Assembly: GCF_947489365.1 (NCBI RefSeq)
Contig: NZ_CANLDB010000006.1
Span: forward strand, 62,001-126,000
Direction: 5' to 3'
DNA from: an uncultured Nocardioides sp.
Lineage (GTDB): Bacteria; Actinomycetota; Actinomycetes; Propionibacteriales; Nocardioidaceae
DNA: 64,000 bases
The notes beneath the pieces were generated by a model, which saw only the letters and a list, made by a program, of their open reading frames with translations, searched no databases and was not told where the DNA came from. Position 1 is the stretch's first letter; each line of letters starts with the position of its first letter. Below, piece after piece: positions 26,210 through 36,799 of this stretch. The position numbers and the translations under genes were made by a program.

Positions 26210-26863
26210 GTGAGCCCGAGCGACGCCGCGACCGAGACCCGCACCCGTCCACGGGTCGTCGGCGAGCGTGAGCGGGAGATCCTCGAGGCCGCCCTCGACG
26301 TCCTGGCCGACGTGGGCTACGACCGGCTCACGATGGACGCCGTCGCCACCGCGGCGCGTGCGTCGAAGGCGACCCTCTACCGGCGGTGGGCCGCCAAGCC
26401 CGAGCTCGTCATCGAGGCCCTGCTCTCCACCAAGCCGATGCCCGAGCCCGTCGACTCCGGCACCCTGCGCGGCGACCTGCTCGCGATGTTCTGCGCCACC
26501 GGCGGGTTGACCGACGCCCGCCAGACCGCGGTCATGAGCAGCGTCATCACCGCGATCGGTCGTGACCCCGAGTTCGCGGCCGCGTTCCGGCGCGACTTCA
26601 TCGGTCCGCGGGCCGAGCAGGTCGTCCTCGTCTTCCGCCGCGCCCAGCACCGCGGCGAGGTCCACCCGGACGTCGACGTCGACCTGATCGCCACCGCGCT
26701 GCCCGGGATCGTCCTGCACCGCCGCTTCTTCCTCGGCGAGGTCCCCGATGAGGCGCTCGTCGTCCAGGTCGTCGACCACCTCGTGCTGCCCGCCGCGACC
26801 CACGGCCCCCTGCTCCCGCACTCCCCTGCCGACACCACCACAGACATGAAGGACGCCCCATGA
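26210..26863 (+). CDS. TetR-family repressor of the downstream efflux operon
   Basis: A 217-residue TetR regulator. The helix-turn-helix lies at about residues 20-65 (ILEAALDVLADVGYDRLTMDAVATAA followed by SKATLYRRWAAKPELV); the C-terminal TetR_C-type dimer/ligand domain follows. It starts at a GTG with AGGGG 7 bp upstream. Its stop overlaps the transporter start (ATGA), so repressor and efflux pump are made together. A perfect palindrome directly upstream is the evident autoregulatory site; an effector exported by the pump would relieve repression. Confidence 0.92.
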   Translation: MSPSDAATETRTRPRVVGEREREILEAALDVLADVGYDRLTMDAVATAARASKATLYRRWAAKPELVIEALLSTKPMPEPVDSGTLRGDLLAMFCATGGLTDARQTAVMSSVITAIGRDPEFAAAFRRDFIGPRAEQVVLVFRRAQHRGEVHPDVDVDLIATALPGIVLHRRFFLGEVPDEALVVQVVDHLVLPAATHGPLLPHSPADTTTDMKDAP

Positions 26864-28536
26864 CCGACATCGCCTCGTCGCAGCCCTCCGCGGCCGACGA
26901 CGTCCCAGCCAGCCCCGCCGGGACGGTCGACACCGACGGGAAGGACCTGCACCTGGGCTGGGCCCTGGTGCTGATCTCGCTCGCCCAGCTGATGGTCGTG
27001 CTCGACGGCACCATCACGAACATCGCCCTGCCGTTCATCGGCTCCGACCTCGGCATCGACCAGGCGAACCTGTCCTGGATCGTCACCGGCTACGCGCTCG
27101 CCTTCGGTGGGCTGCTGCTCCTCGGCGGTCGCCTCGGCGACCTGTACGGGCGCCGCCGCATCTTCGCGACCGGCCTCGTCGTGTTCGCGATCGCCTCGCT
27201 GCTCGGCGGGTTCGCCCAGAACGAGGCCATGCTGCTCGGCTCCCGGGCGCTGCAGGGCCTCGGCGCCGCGATGGCCGCCCCGGCCGCGCTCGCCCTGATC
27301 ACGACGACCTTCCCGGCCGGCCCGGCCCGCAACCGGGCCTTCGCCGTGTACGCCGCCATGTCCGGCGCCGGCGCCGCCGTCGGCCTCATCCTCGGCGGCT
27401 ACCTCACCGGGCTCGACAGCATCGTCGGCGTGGACCTCTCGGGCTGGCGCCTCACCTTCCTCATCAACACCCCGATCGGCCTGGCCGCGGCGTTCCTCGC
27501 GCCCCGCTTCCTGCGCGAGTCCGAGGCCCGCCCCGGTCAGATGGACGTCCCCGGCGCCGTCACCGGCACCCTCGGCCTGGTCGGCCTCGTCTACGGCCTG
27601 ACCCGCGCAGGTGACGAGCGGTACGGCTGGGGCGACACCTGGACCCTGGTCAGCCTCGCGGCCGGCATCGCACTGCTCGCGCTGTTCGTCGTGATCGAGT
27701 CGCGCACCGAGCACGCCCTGCTGCCGATCCGGATCTTCCGCAACCGCACCCGGGCCGCCAGCTTCGCGGCGATGCTCGTCGCCCCCGCGGCGATGTTCGC
27801 GATGTTCTACTTCCTCAGCCTGTTCATCCAGCAGGTCGTGGGCTACTCCTCGCTGCGCACCGGGTTCGCGTTCCTGCCCTTCTCGGTCGGCATCGTGATC
27901 GGCGCCGGGCTGTCCTCGAACCTCGTCAACCGCATCGACCCCCGCTACATCGCCGGGGTCGGCACCCTGCTGGCGTCGTTCGCGCTGTTCATGTTCTCCC
28001 GCCTCGACGTCGCCGACTCCCCCCGCGAGGTGCTGAGCGCGCTCGCCGCCGGGGACGCCGCCGGCGCGGGCATCAACTACTGGGCGCACCTGCTGCCCTG
28101 GATCGTGCTGATGGCCGTCGGGATGGGCATGACCTTCGTTCCGCTCACCCTCACCGCCGTGCACCACGTGCGGGCCGAGGACTCCGGCATCGGCTCCGGC
28201 GTCCTCAACACGATGCAGCAGATCGGCGGGGCCCTGGGCCTGGCCGCCCTCAGCACCGTGGCGCTCGCCTACACCAACGGCCGCGAGGACACCGTCCGCG
28301 GACCGCTCGAGGCCGGCCTCGGCCAGGGCGGGATCGACCCGTCGGCCGTCGTGCCCGGCACGAACCTCACCTTCCTGGACGCGGCGACCTTCCAGGCGTC
28401 GTTCACCGAGGGCGCGACCCACGCGTTCCTCATCGGCGCCGGGATGATGCTGATCGCCTCGGCGGTCGTGTGGATCTTCCTCACCGTCAAGCACGACGAG
28501 CTCGCCACCGACGGCCCGCCGGTGCACGCCGGATGA
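26860..28536 (+). CDS. DHA2-family MFS drug/proton antiporter (EmrB/QacA type)
   Basis: A 558-residue inner-membrane transporter with about 14 hydrophobic segments. DHA2 features include LMVVLDGTITNIALPFIG in helix 1, the WIVTGYAL stretch, motif A as GGRLGDLYGRRR between helices 2 and 3, and motif C-like GAGAAVGLILGG in helix 5. It exports hydrophobic toxic compounds in exchange for protons; the substrate is unknown. Four-base overlaps on both sides (TetR before, Dabb protein after) show a compact three-gene operon. Confidence 0.92.
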   Translation: MTDIASSQPSAADDVPASPAGTVDTDGKDLHLGWALVLISLAQLMVVLDGTITNIALPFIGSDLGIDQANLSWIVTGYALAFGGLLLLGGRLGDLYGRRRIFATGLVVFAIASLLGGFAQNEAMLLGSRALQGLGAAMAAPAALALITTTFPAGPARNRAFAVYAAMSGAGAAVGLILGGYLTGLDSIVGVDLSGWRLTFLINTPIGLAAAFLAPRFLRESEARPGQMDVPGAVTGTLGLVGLVYGLTRAGDERYGWGDTWTLVSLAAGIALLALFVVIESRTEHALLPIRIFRNRTRAASFAAMLVAPAAMFAMFYFLSLFIQQVVGYSSLRTGFAFLPFSVGIVIGAGLSSNLVNRIDPRYIAGVGTLLASFALFMFSRLDVADSPREVLSALAAGDAAGAGINYWAHLLPWIVLMAVGMGMTFVPLTLTAVHHVRAEDSGIGSGVLNTMQQIGGALGLAALSTVALAYTNGREDTVRGPLEAGLGQGGIDPSAVVPGTNLTFLDAATFQASFTEGATHAFLIGAGMMLIASAVVWIFLTVKHDELATDGPPVHAG

Positions 28537-28829
28537 TCCGCCACACGGTCGCCTTCCGGCTCGTGCACCCGTTCGGCTCGCCGGAGGAGACGGAGTTCCT
28601 CGACGCCGGACGCCGCACCCTCGCGGCGATCCCCGGGGTCGAGGACTTCGTCGTGTCGCGACAGGTGAGCGCCAAGAGCGACCACACGTTCCAGTTCGCG
28701 ATGTCCTTCGCCGACACCGCGGCGTACGACGCCTACGACGGTCACCCCGACCACCAGGGCTTCGTGCGGACGCGCTGGCTGACCGAGGTCGCGGCGTTCG
28801 ACGAGCTCGACCTGGTGGCGCTGGACTGA
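28533..28829 (+). CDS. Dabb (stress-responsive A/B barrel) domain protein
   Basis: A 98-residue protein of the dimeric alpha-beta barrel family: MIRHTVAFRLVHP at the N-terminus, a central SAKSDHTFQFAMSF strand, then YDAYDGHPDHQGFV, the typical Dabb helix. Its start overlaps the MFS transporter stop (ATGA). Dabb proteins include small cyclases, aldolases and proteins without known activity, so the role beside an efflux pump is open. Confidence 0.85.
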   Translation: MIRHTVAFRLVHPFGSPEETEFLDAGRRTLAAIPGVEDFVVSRQVSAKSDHTFQFAMSFADTAAYDAYDGHPDHQGFVRTRWLTEVAAFDELDLVALD

Positions 28830-28853
28830 GCGCGTGGCTCGGTCACCGGTCGC

Positions 28854-28890
28854 CGGAGCGACGCAGGAGCGCAGGGACCACGAGACCCGG
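28854..28890. repeat. Dispersed repeat, copy at 28.9 kb
   Basis: A 37-bp stretch that matches 56651-56687 in inverted orientation with one mismatch (CGGAGCGACGCAGGAGCGCA followed by CACGAGACCCGG after a short variable step). It lies in the 241-bp gap after the Dabb gene. Confidence 0.85.
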
Positions 28891-28902
28891 CGAGTGGCCT
28901 GA

Positions 28903-28941
28903 GTGACCGATCGGTGTCGCTGAGAGACACCGATCGGTCAC
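28903..28941. repeat. Perfect 16-bp inverted repeat
   Basis: GTGACCGATCGGTGTC and GACACCGATCGGTCAC enclose the 7-nt loop GCTGAGA. The stem is perfect and itself contains the palindrome CCGATCGG. There is no U-tract; it may be a terminator for the efflux operon or a REP-like element, as it sits next to the dispersed repeat. Confidence 0.75.
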
Positions 28942-29028
28942 CCAGTCGTGGCTACTCGCGTCGGGGGTGGGCGGGTGGTGGTCTGGTCTCGTGGACGTGG
29001 CCGGTGGGGGTGGTGGTCTCCACGGCCC

Positions 29029-29034
29029 TAGGTT
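29029..29034 (+). promoter_or_regulatory. -10 box TAGGTT of the alcohol dehydrogenase
   Basis: CCTAGGTTGG provides TAGGTT 36 bp before the ATG at 29071; GGAGAAG serves as the ribosome site. Confidence 0.4.
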
Positions 29035-29070
29035 GGGGCCCCGCGCACCCCCGAGACCCGAGGAGAAGCC

Positions 29071-30171
<1,101 letters not shown>

Positions 30172-30174
30172 CCG

Positions 30175-31626
30175 TCAGACGGGCGGCGCCGGCAGCGTCC
30201 CCAGCACGTCCTCGACCGCGAGGCCGAGGGCGAGCAAGTCCGTGTCGCTGCCGAGCGCACCCTCGAGCGACAGCCCGACGGGCAGGCCGGACGGCGCGAG
30301 ACCGGCCGGCAGGGACAGCCCCGGCGTGCCCGCGGACGACGCCGGCATGCAGTTCCGGACGGTGGTGGCGAAGGTGTCCACCGGCTCGCCGCCGTCGACC
30401 GACGTCGTCCCGGAGCCGTTCTCGCGATCGATGACCGCGGGCGGCACGGGCGAGGTCGGGAAGACGAGCGCCGCGAGGTCGAGGTCGGCGAGGGTGCCGG
30501 CGATCAGGCGCTGCAGCGCAGGCCGTCGCACGTCGACCGCGTCGGCGTGGCCCGCGTGCTCGTCGCCGGTCACGACGCCCATCAGGCCGCGGACGTCGGG
30601 GCTCGCGACCCCGGTGACGACCTCCTCGAGGGTAACCTCGGCGCCGCTGGCGGCGAGGTAGGCCGGGACGTCGGTGAGCGGGTCGTGCAGCGCGACGGGG
30701 AAGACCACGGCGCCGGCGAGCACGAGCAGGTCGGGCAGGTCGACGTCCACCAGCACGGCGCCGGCGCCGGCGAGCCGGTCGAGCGCCGTCCGCGCCGTGT
30801 CCTCGACCTCGGCCGCGAGGCCCTCCCACAGCTGGGCGACGACACCGAGACGCTGCCCGGCCAGCGACACCGGCTCGGGGACACCGGCACCGGTGACGAC
30901 CGCGTCGAGCAGGGCCACGTCGCGGACGGTGCGGCCGGTCGGGCAGACGGTGTCGAGCATCGCGCTGATCGGAAGCACCCCGTCGAGGGGCCAGCGGCGC
31001 TCGCCGCCGTCCCCGACGGACGGACGCAGGCCGACGACCCCGGTGAACGCGGGCGGGATCCGGCCGGAGCCACCGGTGTCGGTGCTGAGGCCGAGCGGGG
31101 CGACGCGGGCGGCGACGCCGATCGCCGTACCGCCGGACGAGCCGCCGGGGATGCGCGTGCGGTCCCACGGGTTCTCGGCGACCCCGGCGAACGGCGTGGC
31201 GTTGGTCGTGGTGATGCCGAAGGCCAGCTCGTGGAGGTTCGTCTTGGCGAGGACGACGGCGCCCGCGGCCCGCAGCCGCGCCACGACCTCGGCGTCCGCG
31301 GCGGGCCGGTGGTGCTCCAGGGCCGGCGTTCCACCGGTCGTCGGGAGGCCGGCGACGTCGATGTTGTCCTTGACCAGCACCGGCAGCCCGGCGAGCGCAC
31401 CGAGCGGCTCACCCGCCGCCCGCGCGGCGTCGGAGTCCGCAGCCGCCGCGAGCGCCCCGTCCCGGTCGAGGGTGATCACGGGGTGCAGGTCCGCGAGGGC
31501 CTCGGCACGCTCGAGCGCGGCGGTCACGAGGGCGACCGAGGTCGCGCGGCCCTCCGCGAGCGCCGCGAGCGCCTGCGTCGCGGTCAGGTCGCGCAGGGCA
31601 GCGGCGGTAGCGGCGGCGTCGTCCAC
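30175..31626 (-). CDS. Amidase signature family hydrolase
   Basis: A 483-residue amidase with a complete Ser-cisSer-Lys triad: Lys86 in VLVKDN, Ser163 in PGGSSGG and the nucleophile Ser187 in STDTGGSGR. Residue 188 is Gly where Ile is more common. The family hydrolyses carboxamides, including indole-acetamide-type and aryl amides; the natural substrate cannot be told. The start is a GTG at the end of a 102-bp divergent region shared with the molybdopterin enzyme. It lacks the GatCAB partners, so it is not the tRNA amidotransferase. Confidence 0.88.
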   Translation of the reverse strand: MDDAAATAAALRDLTATQALAALAEGRATSVALVTAALERAEALADLHPVITLDRDGALAAAADSDAARAAGEPLGALAGLPVLVKDNIDVAGLPTTGGTPALEHHRPAADAEVVARLRAAGAVVLAKTNLHELAFGITTTNATPFAGVAENPWDRTRIPGGSSGGTAIGVAARVAPLGLSTDTGGSGRIPPAFTGVVGLRPSVGDGGERRWPLDGVLPISAMLDTVCPTGRTVRDVALLDAVVTGAGVPEPVSLAGQRLGVVAQLWEGLAAEVEDTARTALDRLAGAGAVLVDVDLPDLLVLAGAVVFPVALHDPLTDVPAYLAASGAEVTLEEVVTGVASPDVRGLMGVVTGDEHAGHADAVDVRRPALQRLIAGTLADLDLAALVFPTSPVPPAVIDRENGSGTTSVDGGEPVDTFATTVRNCMPASSAGTPGLSLPAGLAPSGLPVGLSLEGALGSDTDLLALGLAVEDVLGTLPAPPV

Positions 31627-31728
31627 GGCCGCGATCCTGGCACGGATCGTCGAGTACAGGTCGTTGCACCACCGGACAGCGCGGGGGCCGGGCGAGTTGG
31701 CTGGTCACACCCTGACCGAGGAGCCACG

Positions 31729-33915
31729 ATGACCGAGCTGATCGACCCGCCGACCGCGACCGAGACGACGGAGCTGAAGGTCCTGGGCGCGTGCCCGCAG
31801 GACTGCCCCGACACCTGCGCGATGGTCGTCACCGTGCAGGACGGCGTCGCCGTGGACGTCGCCGGCAGCAAGGAGATGCCGTTCACCGACGGCGGCCTGT
31901 GCGTGAAGGTCGACAACTACCTCGACCGCGTCTACCACCCCGACCGACTCCTGCACCCGATGCGGCGCAGCGGGCCGAAGGGCTCGGGCGAGTTCGAGCA
32001 GATCACCTGGGACGAGGCGATCGACGAGATCGCGACGCGCTTCCAGCAGACGATCGCCGAGCACGGCGCCGAGGCGATCATGCCGGTGAGCTACCTCGGC
32101 ACCCAGGGCATCCTCAACGGCCTGAACGTCGGCGACCCGTTCTTCAACAACCTCGGCGCGACCGTCGCGGAGCGCACCTACTGCGACGCGGGATCGTGCA
32201 CGGCGTACGCCATGACGATCGGCGACACCGCCGGCGTCGACCCCGAGTCGATGGTGCACTCGAAGTTCATCCTCATCTGGGCCGCCAACATCCAGAGCAC
32301 CAACCTGCACCTGTGGCCCTACATCCGCGAGGCCATGAAGCGCGGCGCGAAGGTCGTCGTCGTCGACCCGGTCCGCACGCGGACGGCGAAGGCCGCCACG
32401 CAGCACATCCCGATCCGGCCGGGCACGGACGGCGCCCTGGCGCTGGCGATGATGCACGTGATCATCGCCGAGGGCCTCACCGACGACGAGTACGTCGCCG
32501 CGCACACCGTCGGCTACGACGAGCTCGTCGAGCGGGTGCAGCAGTACACCCCCGAGTGGGCGTCGGCCGAGACCGGCATCGACGTCGAGACCATCCGGAC
32601 CCTGGCCCGCGAGTACGCCACCAGCCAGCCCTCGGTCATCCGCATCGGCGTCGCCGTCGAGCGCCACGCCGGCGGCGGTCAGACGGTCCGCACGCTGTCG
32701 TGCCTGCCCGCCCTCGTGGGCGCGTGGCGCAACCCGGGCGGTGGCATCCTGCAGCTGCCGCTGTGGGCGTTCCCCGTCAACTGGGGCGCGATGATGCACC
32801 CGGAGCTGATCACGCCCGGCACGCGCGTGGTGAACCAGTTCCTGCTCGGCCAGGCGCTCACCGGCGCCATGCAGCTCGACCCGCCCCTGAAGGCGCTGAT
32901 GGTCTACAACTCCAACCCCGTCGTCGTCTGTCCCGACCAGGACGAGCTCATCGAGGGACTGTCGCGCGAGGACCTCTTCACGGTGGTGAGCGACCACTTC
33001 CTCACCGACACCGCGCGGTACGCCGACATCGTGCTGCCCGCGACGACACAGCTGGAGCAGGAGGACATCATGTTCTCCTGGGGGCACCTGTTCGTCACGT
33101 ACAACAACCCCTCGATCGAGCCGCGCGGCGAGGCCGTGCCGAACACCGAGCTGTTCCGCCGCCTGGCCGCGGCGATGGGCATGGACGACCCGGTGTTCCG
33201 GCGTACCGACACCGAGATGATCGCCGAGGCCTTCGACTGGACGGCGCCCGCGATGGAGGGCATCACCGTCGAGGGGCTGAAGGAGAAGGGCTGGGCGCGG
33301 CTCAACCTCCCCGGCCCGGACGAGTACGCCCCGCACCGCGACGGCAACTTCCGGACGCCGTCGGGCAAGACCGAGTTCCTCTCGTCGGCCGCGGCGGCCG
33401 GCAACTTCGTCGTCCCGCTGTTCCGGCAGGGCTCGAACGACCACCAGCCGGGCCAGGAGGTCGACCCGCTCCCCCACTACATCGCGCCGCGGGAGTCGAG
33501 CGCCGCGGACGCCGAGCTGGCCGCCCGCTACCCGCTCAACCTGATCTCGCCGAAGGCCCACGCCTTCATCAACTCCAGCTACGGCAACATCGAGCGGCAC
33601 CAGAAGGTGCAGAAGCCGGCGACGCTGATCATGAACCCAGCCGACGCGGAGTCCCGCGGCATCGAGTCCGGGGACGTCGTCCGCGCCTTCAACGACCGCG
33701 GCAGCGTGACGCTGCTGGCGAAGGTGGACGACGCGACGATCTCGGGCGTCACGGTCTGCCACCTCGGGCACTGGCGCACCGACAGCCTCGGGGTGTCGAC
33801 GCTGTCGTCGCTCAACCCGACGCGGTTCGCGGACCTCGGCAACGCCCCGACGTTCTCGGACACGCTGATCCAGGTCGAGCGGGTCTCCTCCCCGGAGGAC
33901 CCCACGACCGCCTGA
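31729..33915 (+). CDS. Molybdopterin oxidoreductase, DMSO reductase family
   Basis: A 728-residue single-subunit enzyme of the DMSO-reductase superfamily. Cys22, Cys26, Cys30 and Cys58 form the N-terminal [4Fe-4S] site. ERTYCDAGSCTAY near residues 149-161 is the region that supplies the metal ligand, and the C-terminal molydopterin-dinucleotide-binding domain contains AFINSSYGNIERHQK and NPADAESRGIESGDVV. There is no Tat signal, so it is cytoplasmic. No iron-sulfur or membrane partner subunit is adjacent, which is unlike formate or nitrate enzymes. GAGGAG 6 bp before the ATG supports the start. The substrate is unknown. Confidence 0.9.
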   Translation: MTELIDPPTATETTELKVLGACPQDCPDTCAMVVTVQDGVAVDVAGSKEMPFTDGGLCVKVDNYLDRVYHPDRLLHPMRRSGPKGSGEFEQITWDEAIDEIATRFQQTIAEHGAEAIMPVSYLGTQGILNGLNVGDPFFNNLGATVAERTYCDAGSCTAYAMTIGDTAGVDPESMVHSKFILIWAANIQSTNLHLWPYIREAMKRGAKVVVVDPVRTRTAKAATQHIPIRPGTDGALALAMMHVIIAEGLTDDEYVAAHTVGYDELVERVQQYTPEWASAETGIDVETIRTLAREYATSQPSVIRIGVAVERHAGGGQTVRTLSCLPALVGAWRNPGGGILQLPLWAFPVNWGAMMHPELITPGTRVVNQFLLGQALTGAMQLDPPLKALMVYNSNPVVVCPDQDELIEGLSREDLFTVVSDHFLTDTARYADIVLPATTQLEQEDIMFSWGHLFVTYNNPSIEPRGEAVPNTELFRRLAAAMGMDDPVFRRTDTEMIAEAFDWTAPAMEGITVEGLKEKGWARLNLPGPDEYAPHRDGNFRTPSGKTEFLSSAAAAGNFVVPLFRQGSNDHQPGQEVDPLPHYIAPRESSAADAELAARYPLNLISPKAHAFINSSYGNIERHQKVQKPATLIMNPADAESRGIESGDVVRAFNDRGSVTLLAKVDDATISGVTVCHLGHWRTDSLGVSTLSSLNPTRFADLGNAPTFSDTLIQVERVSSPEDPTTA

Positions 33916-33964
33916 GCCCCCCGCCGGTCCGGGTCCGGCGACGCAGGCGCAGAGTCACCCCAGC

Positions 33965-34960
33965 TCAGCGCCGCGGCCGGACCCGGGCTCGGGGGTCGCC
34001 CGAGAGGGCGCACTGCTGGGCGCGGTACTCCCGCGGGCTCAGCCCGTACGCCGCGCGGAACGCACGGCCGAACACCGCGAGGTCGAGGAACCCCCAGTTG
34101 CGGGCGATCTCGCGCAGCGACCGGTCGCGGGTCAGGCTCGCGCGGATCTCGCGCCGGGCACCCTCCAGCCGCCGGGTCCGGACCGTCTGCGCGACCGTGA
34201 GGTCGCGCTCGAGGAACAGCCGGTGCAGCTGGCGGGTGGAGATGGCGACGGCCTGGGCGATCCGGTCCGGGGTGAGACCCGGGTCGCCGAGGTGGGCGTC
34301 GATGTAGTCGTCGACCTCGCGCAGCAGCCGGTCGGAGCCCGGCCGCAGCGGCGTGGACGGCAGGGCCTCGAGGGCCACCGACAGGATCTCGCCGACCTGG
34401 TCGGCCATCGCGGTCGCGGCACCCTCGGCCATCGTCGGCTGCTCGGTGACCAGGCCGCTCAGGAGGTCGGAGACCACCCGGGACATGCCGTGCTGCGCCG
34501 CGAAGACCCGCGCGGTGAGCTCACGGGTGTGGGACTCGCTGAGACGGAAGCTGGACCGCGGCCAGGTGAGGACGGCGAGCTCCCAGTGCCGCGAGGACCG
34601 CGCGGAGCGGAGCTGCCACTCGAACGGGCGGGAAGTCTCGTAGACGACGAAGTCACCGGGCTCCAGCACGGCCGTGCGGCCGTCCTGCTCGACCACCGCC
34701 CGCCCCGACCGCACCAGCCCCACCTGGAACAGCGCGTCGTGGTCGCGGCTGATGAGCGTCTGGCTGCGGCTGATGCGCTGGTCGACCGAGGTGACCGTCG
34801 ACAGCTGCAGGTGGCCCAGCAGGCAGCTCTCCACCGCACCGTGCAGCCCGTCGGCGGCATCGGCGACGTCGAGGCTGACGAAGTGCTCGCGGAGCAGGTC
34901 CCGCCAGGCCCGCCGGTCGGGCGCCTGCGTGTGGGTGCGGGGCGCGGTGCTCGACAGCAT
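33965..34960 (-). CDS. AraC-family transcriptional regulator
   Basis: A 331-residue regulator with an N-terminal cupin-like sensor of the AraC_binding type (GRAVVEQDGRTAVLEPGDFVVYETSRPFEW) and a C-terminal AraC double helix-turn-helix (PDRIAQAVAISTRQLHRLFLERDLTVAQ, then REIARNWGFLDLAVFGRAFRAAYGLSPREYR). GGAGG 8 bp upstream fixes the ATG. It is divergent from the acyl-CoA ligase with 129 bp between the starts, so it probably activates that gene in response to an aromatic or acyl ligand. Confidence 0.9.
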   Translation of the reverse strand: MLSSTAPRTHTQAPDRRAWRDLLREHFVSLDVADAADGLHGAVESCLLGHLQLSTVTSVDQRISRSQTLISRDHDALFQVGLVRSGRAVVEQDGRTAVLEPGDFVVYETSRPFEWQLRSARSSRHWELAVLTWPRSSFRLSESHTRELTARVFAAQHGMSRVVSDLLSGLVTEQPTMAEGAATAMADQVGEILSVALEALPSTPLRPGSDRLLREVDDYIDAHLGDPGLTPDRIAQAVAISTRQLHRLFLERDLTVAQTVRTRRLEGARREIRASLTRDRSLREIARNWGFLDLAVFGRAFRAAYGLSPREYRAQQCALSGDPRARVRPRR

Positions 34961-35089
34961 CGGCTCGGTCCTCCCTCCGGCGGCTGCTCGAGAGTACGAC
35001 GGTCCGCGGCCGGAGGGCACCCCTCGCGGGAGGGCGAGCCTCCCGGCGCGCCCCTTCCTCCGACCAGGGCGGCGAGGGAGGATCCCGCC

Positions 35090-36799
35090 ATGACCTCCCG
35101 CAACGCCGCGCTGCTCGCGTCCCGCGACCGCCTCTTCGACCTGCGCACCGACCACGACACCGCCGTCGCGGAGTTCACGTGGCCCGACGTGGGGACCTCG
35201 TTCAACTTCGTCCACGACTGGTTCGACGGCTTCGCCCGCGGCAACGACGCGCCCGGCCTCGTCGTCGTGGAGGCGGACGGCGCGCGGGCGTCGTACTCGT
35301 TCGACGAGCTGGTCGTCCGCTCGGAGGCGGTCGCGGCCCACCTGCGGGAGCGGGGCCTCGGGCGCGGTGACGCCGTGGTGGTGATGCTCGGCAACCAGGT
35401 CGAGCTCTGGGTGAGCATGCTCGCGATCATCCGGCTCGGGGCGGTGATCATGCCGACCACGACCGCGGTCGGCACCTCCGACCTCGTCGACCGCCTCGAG
35501 CGCGGCGGCGCCCGGGCCGTGATCGCCAACGCCGCCGACGTCGCCAAGTTCGAGGGCGTCCCCGGCGACCACGCCCGGTACGTCGTCGACGCCGGCACCC
35601 CACCGGAGGGCTGGGGGTCCCTGGCCGACCTCCCCACCGACCACCCGCCCGTCGAGCACCCGGGCAACGCGAGCAGCGACCGGATGCTCCTCTACTTCAC
35701 CTCCGGCACCACCAGCCGCCCGAAGCTGGTCGAGCACACCCACGTCTCCTACCCGGTGGGCCACCTGTCGACGATGTACTGGCTCGGGCTGCAGCCCGGC
35801 GACGTGCACCTCAACATCTCCTCCCCCGGCTGGGCCAAGCACGCGTGGTCGAACTTCTTCGCGCCCTGGCTCGCCGAGGCCACGGTGCTGGTGCTGAACC
35901 AGGCGCGCTTCGACCCGGCCGCGCTCATCGCCCGGCTGCGCACCGAGGGCGTGACCACGTTCTGCGCTCCCCCGACCGTGTGGCGGATGCTCATCAACGC
36001 CGACCTGGCCGACCGCCCCGCGACCGTGCGGGAGGCGATCGCCGCCGGCGAGCCGCTCAACCCGGAGGTCATCAGCCAGGTGCAGAGGCACTGGGGGCTG
36101 ACCATCCGCGACGGCTTCGGGCAGACCGAGACGACCGCGAGCGTTGCGAACACCCCGGGCCAGGAGGTCGTCCCCGGCTCCATGGGACGGCCACTGCCGG
36201 GCGTCCCCGTCGTGCTTCTGGACCCCGTGGCCGGCACCGTCGTCGAGGGGGTCGGCGAGGGCGAGATCTGCCTGGACCTGTCGACCCGCCCGCTGTCGCT
36301 GATGACCGGCTACCAGGGCGACCCGGCCCGCAACGACGAGGCGATGGCCGGCGGTCTCTACCACACCGGCGACGTCGCCTCGCGCGACGAGAGGGGCTAC
36401 ATCACGTACGTCGGCCGCACCGACGACGTCTTCAAGGCCTCCGACTACAAGATCAGCCCGTTCGAGCTCGAGTCGGTGCTCATCGAGCACCCCGCCGTCG
36501 CCGAGGCGGCCGTCGTCCCCGCCCCCGACGCGGTGCGGGCCGCGATCCCCAAGGCGTACGTCGCGCTGGTCGCGGGACACGAGCCCGACGCCGTGACCGC
36601 CCGCTCGATCCTCGCCCACGCCCGCGAGCACCTGGCGCCGTACCTGCGGGTGCGGCGGCTGGAGTTCTTCGAGCTGCCGAAGACCATCTCCGGCAAGATC
36701 CGCCGGGTCGAGCTGCGCGCCCGCGAGGAGGGCGTCGTCGACGCCCGGCCGCCGGGCGAGTTCCGCGACGACGACTTCGACCTGCGGGGCGGAGCGTGA
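35090..36799 (+). CDS. AMP-forming acyl-CoA synthetase
   Basis: A 569-residue adenylate-forming enzyme that activates a carboxylate with ATP and CoA. Core motif YFTSGTTSRPK lies near residue 205, DGFGQTETT near 345, YHTGDVASRDERGYITYVGRTDDVFKASDYKISP near 425, and the catalytic Lys region PKTISGKIRR near 535. SPGWAKHAWSNFFAPW resembles acetyl- and medium-chain acyl-CoA synthetases. The stop overlaps the next start (GTGA), so it is co-transcribed with the YdeI-type protein and faces an AraC regulator. Confidence 0.92.
   Translation: MTSRNAALLASRDRLFDLRTDHDTAVAEFTWPDVGTSFNFVHDWFDGFARGNDAPGLVVVEADGARASYSFDELVVRSEAVAAHLRERGLGRGDAVVVMLGNQVELWVSMLAIIRLGAVIMPTTTAVGTSDLVDRLERGGARAVIANAADVAKFEGVPGDHARYVVDAGTPPEGWGSLADLPTDHPPVEHPGNASSDRMLLYFTSGTTSRPKLVEHTHVSYPVGHLSTMYWLGLQPGDVHLNISSPGWAKHAWSNFFAPWLAEATVLVLNQARFDPAALIARLRTEGVTTFCAPPTVWRMLINADLADRPATVREAIAAGEPLNPEVISQVQRHWGLTIRDGFGQTETTASVANTPGQEVVPGSMGRPLPGVPVVLLDPVAGTVVEGVGEGEICLDLSTRPLSLMTGYQGDPARNDEAMAGGLYHTGDVASRDERGYITYVGRTDDVFKASDYKISPFELESVLIEHPAVAEAAVVPAPDAVRAAIPKAYVALVAGHEPDAVTARSILAHAREHLAPYLRVRRLEFFELPKTISGKIRRVELRAREEGVVDARPPGEFRDDDFDLRGGA

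Noticed and set aside
30547..31728. A long in-frame extension before the molybdopterin oxidoreductase start
   Set aside because: It is antisense to the amidase gene; the true ATG at 31729 has a good ribosome site and the [4Fe-4S] motif begins 21 codons later.
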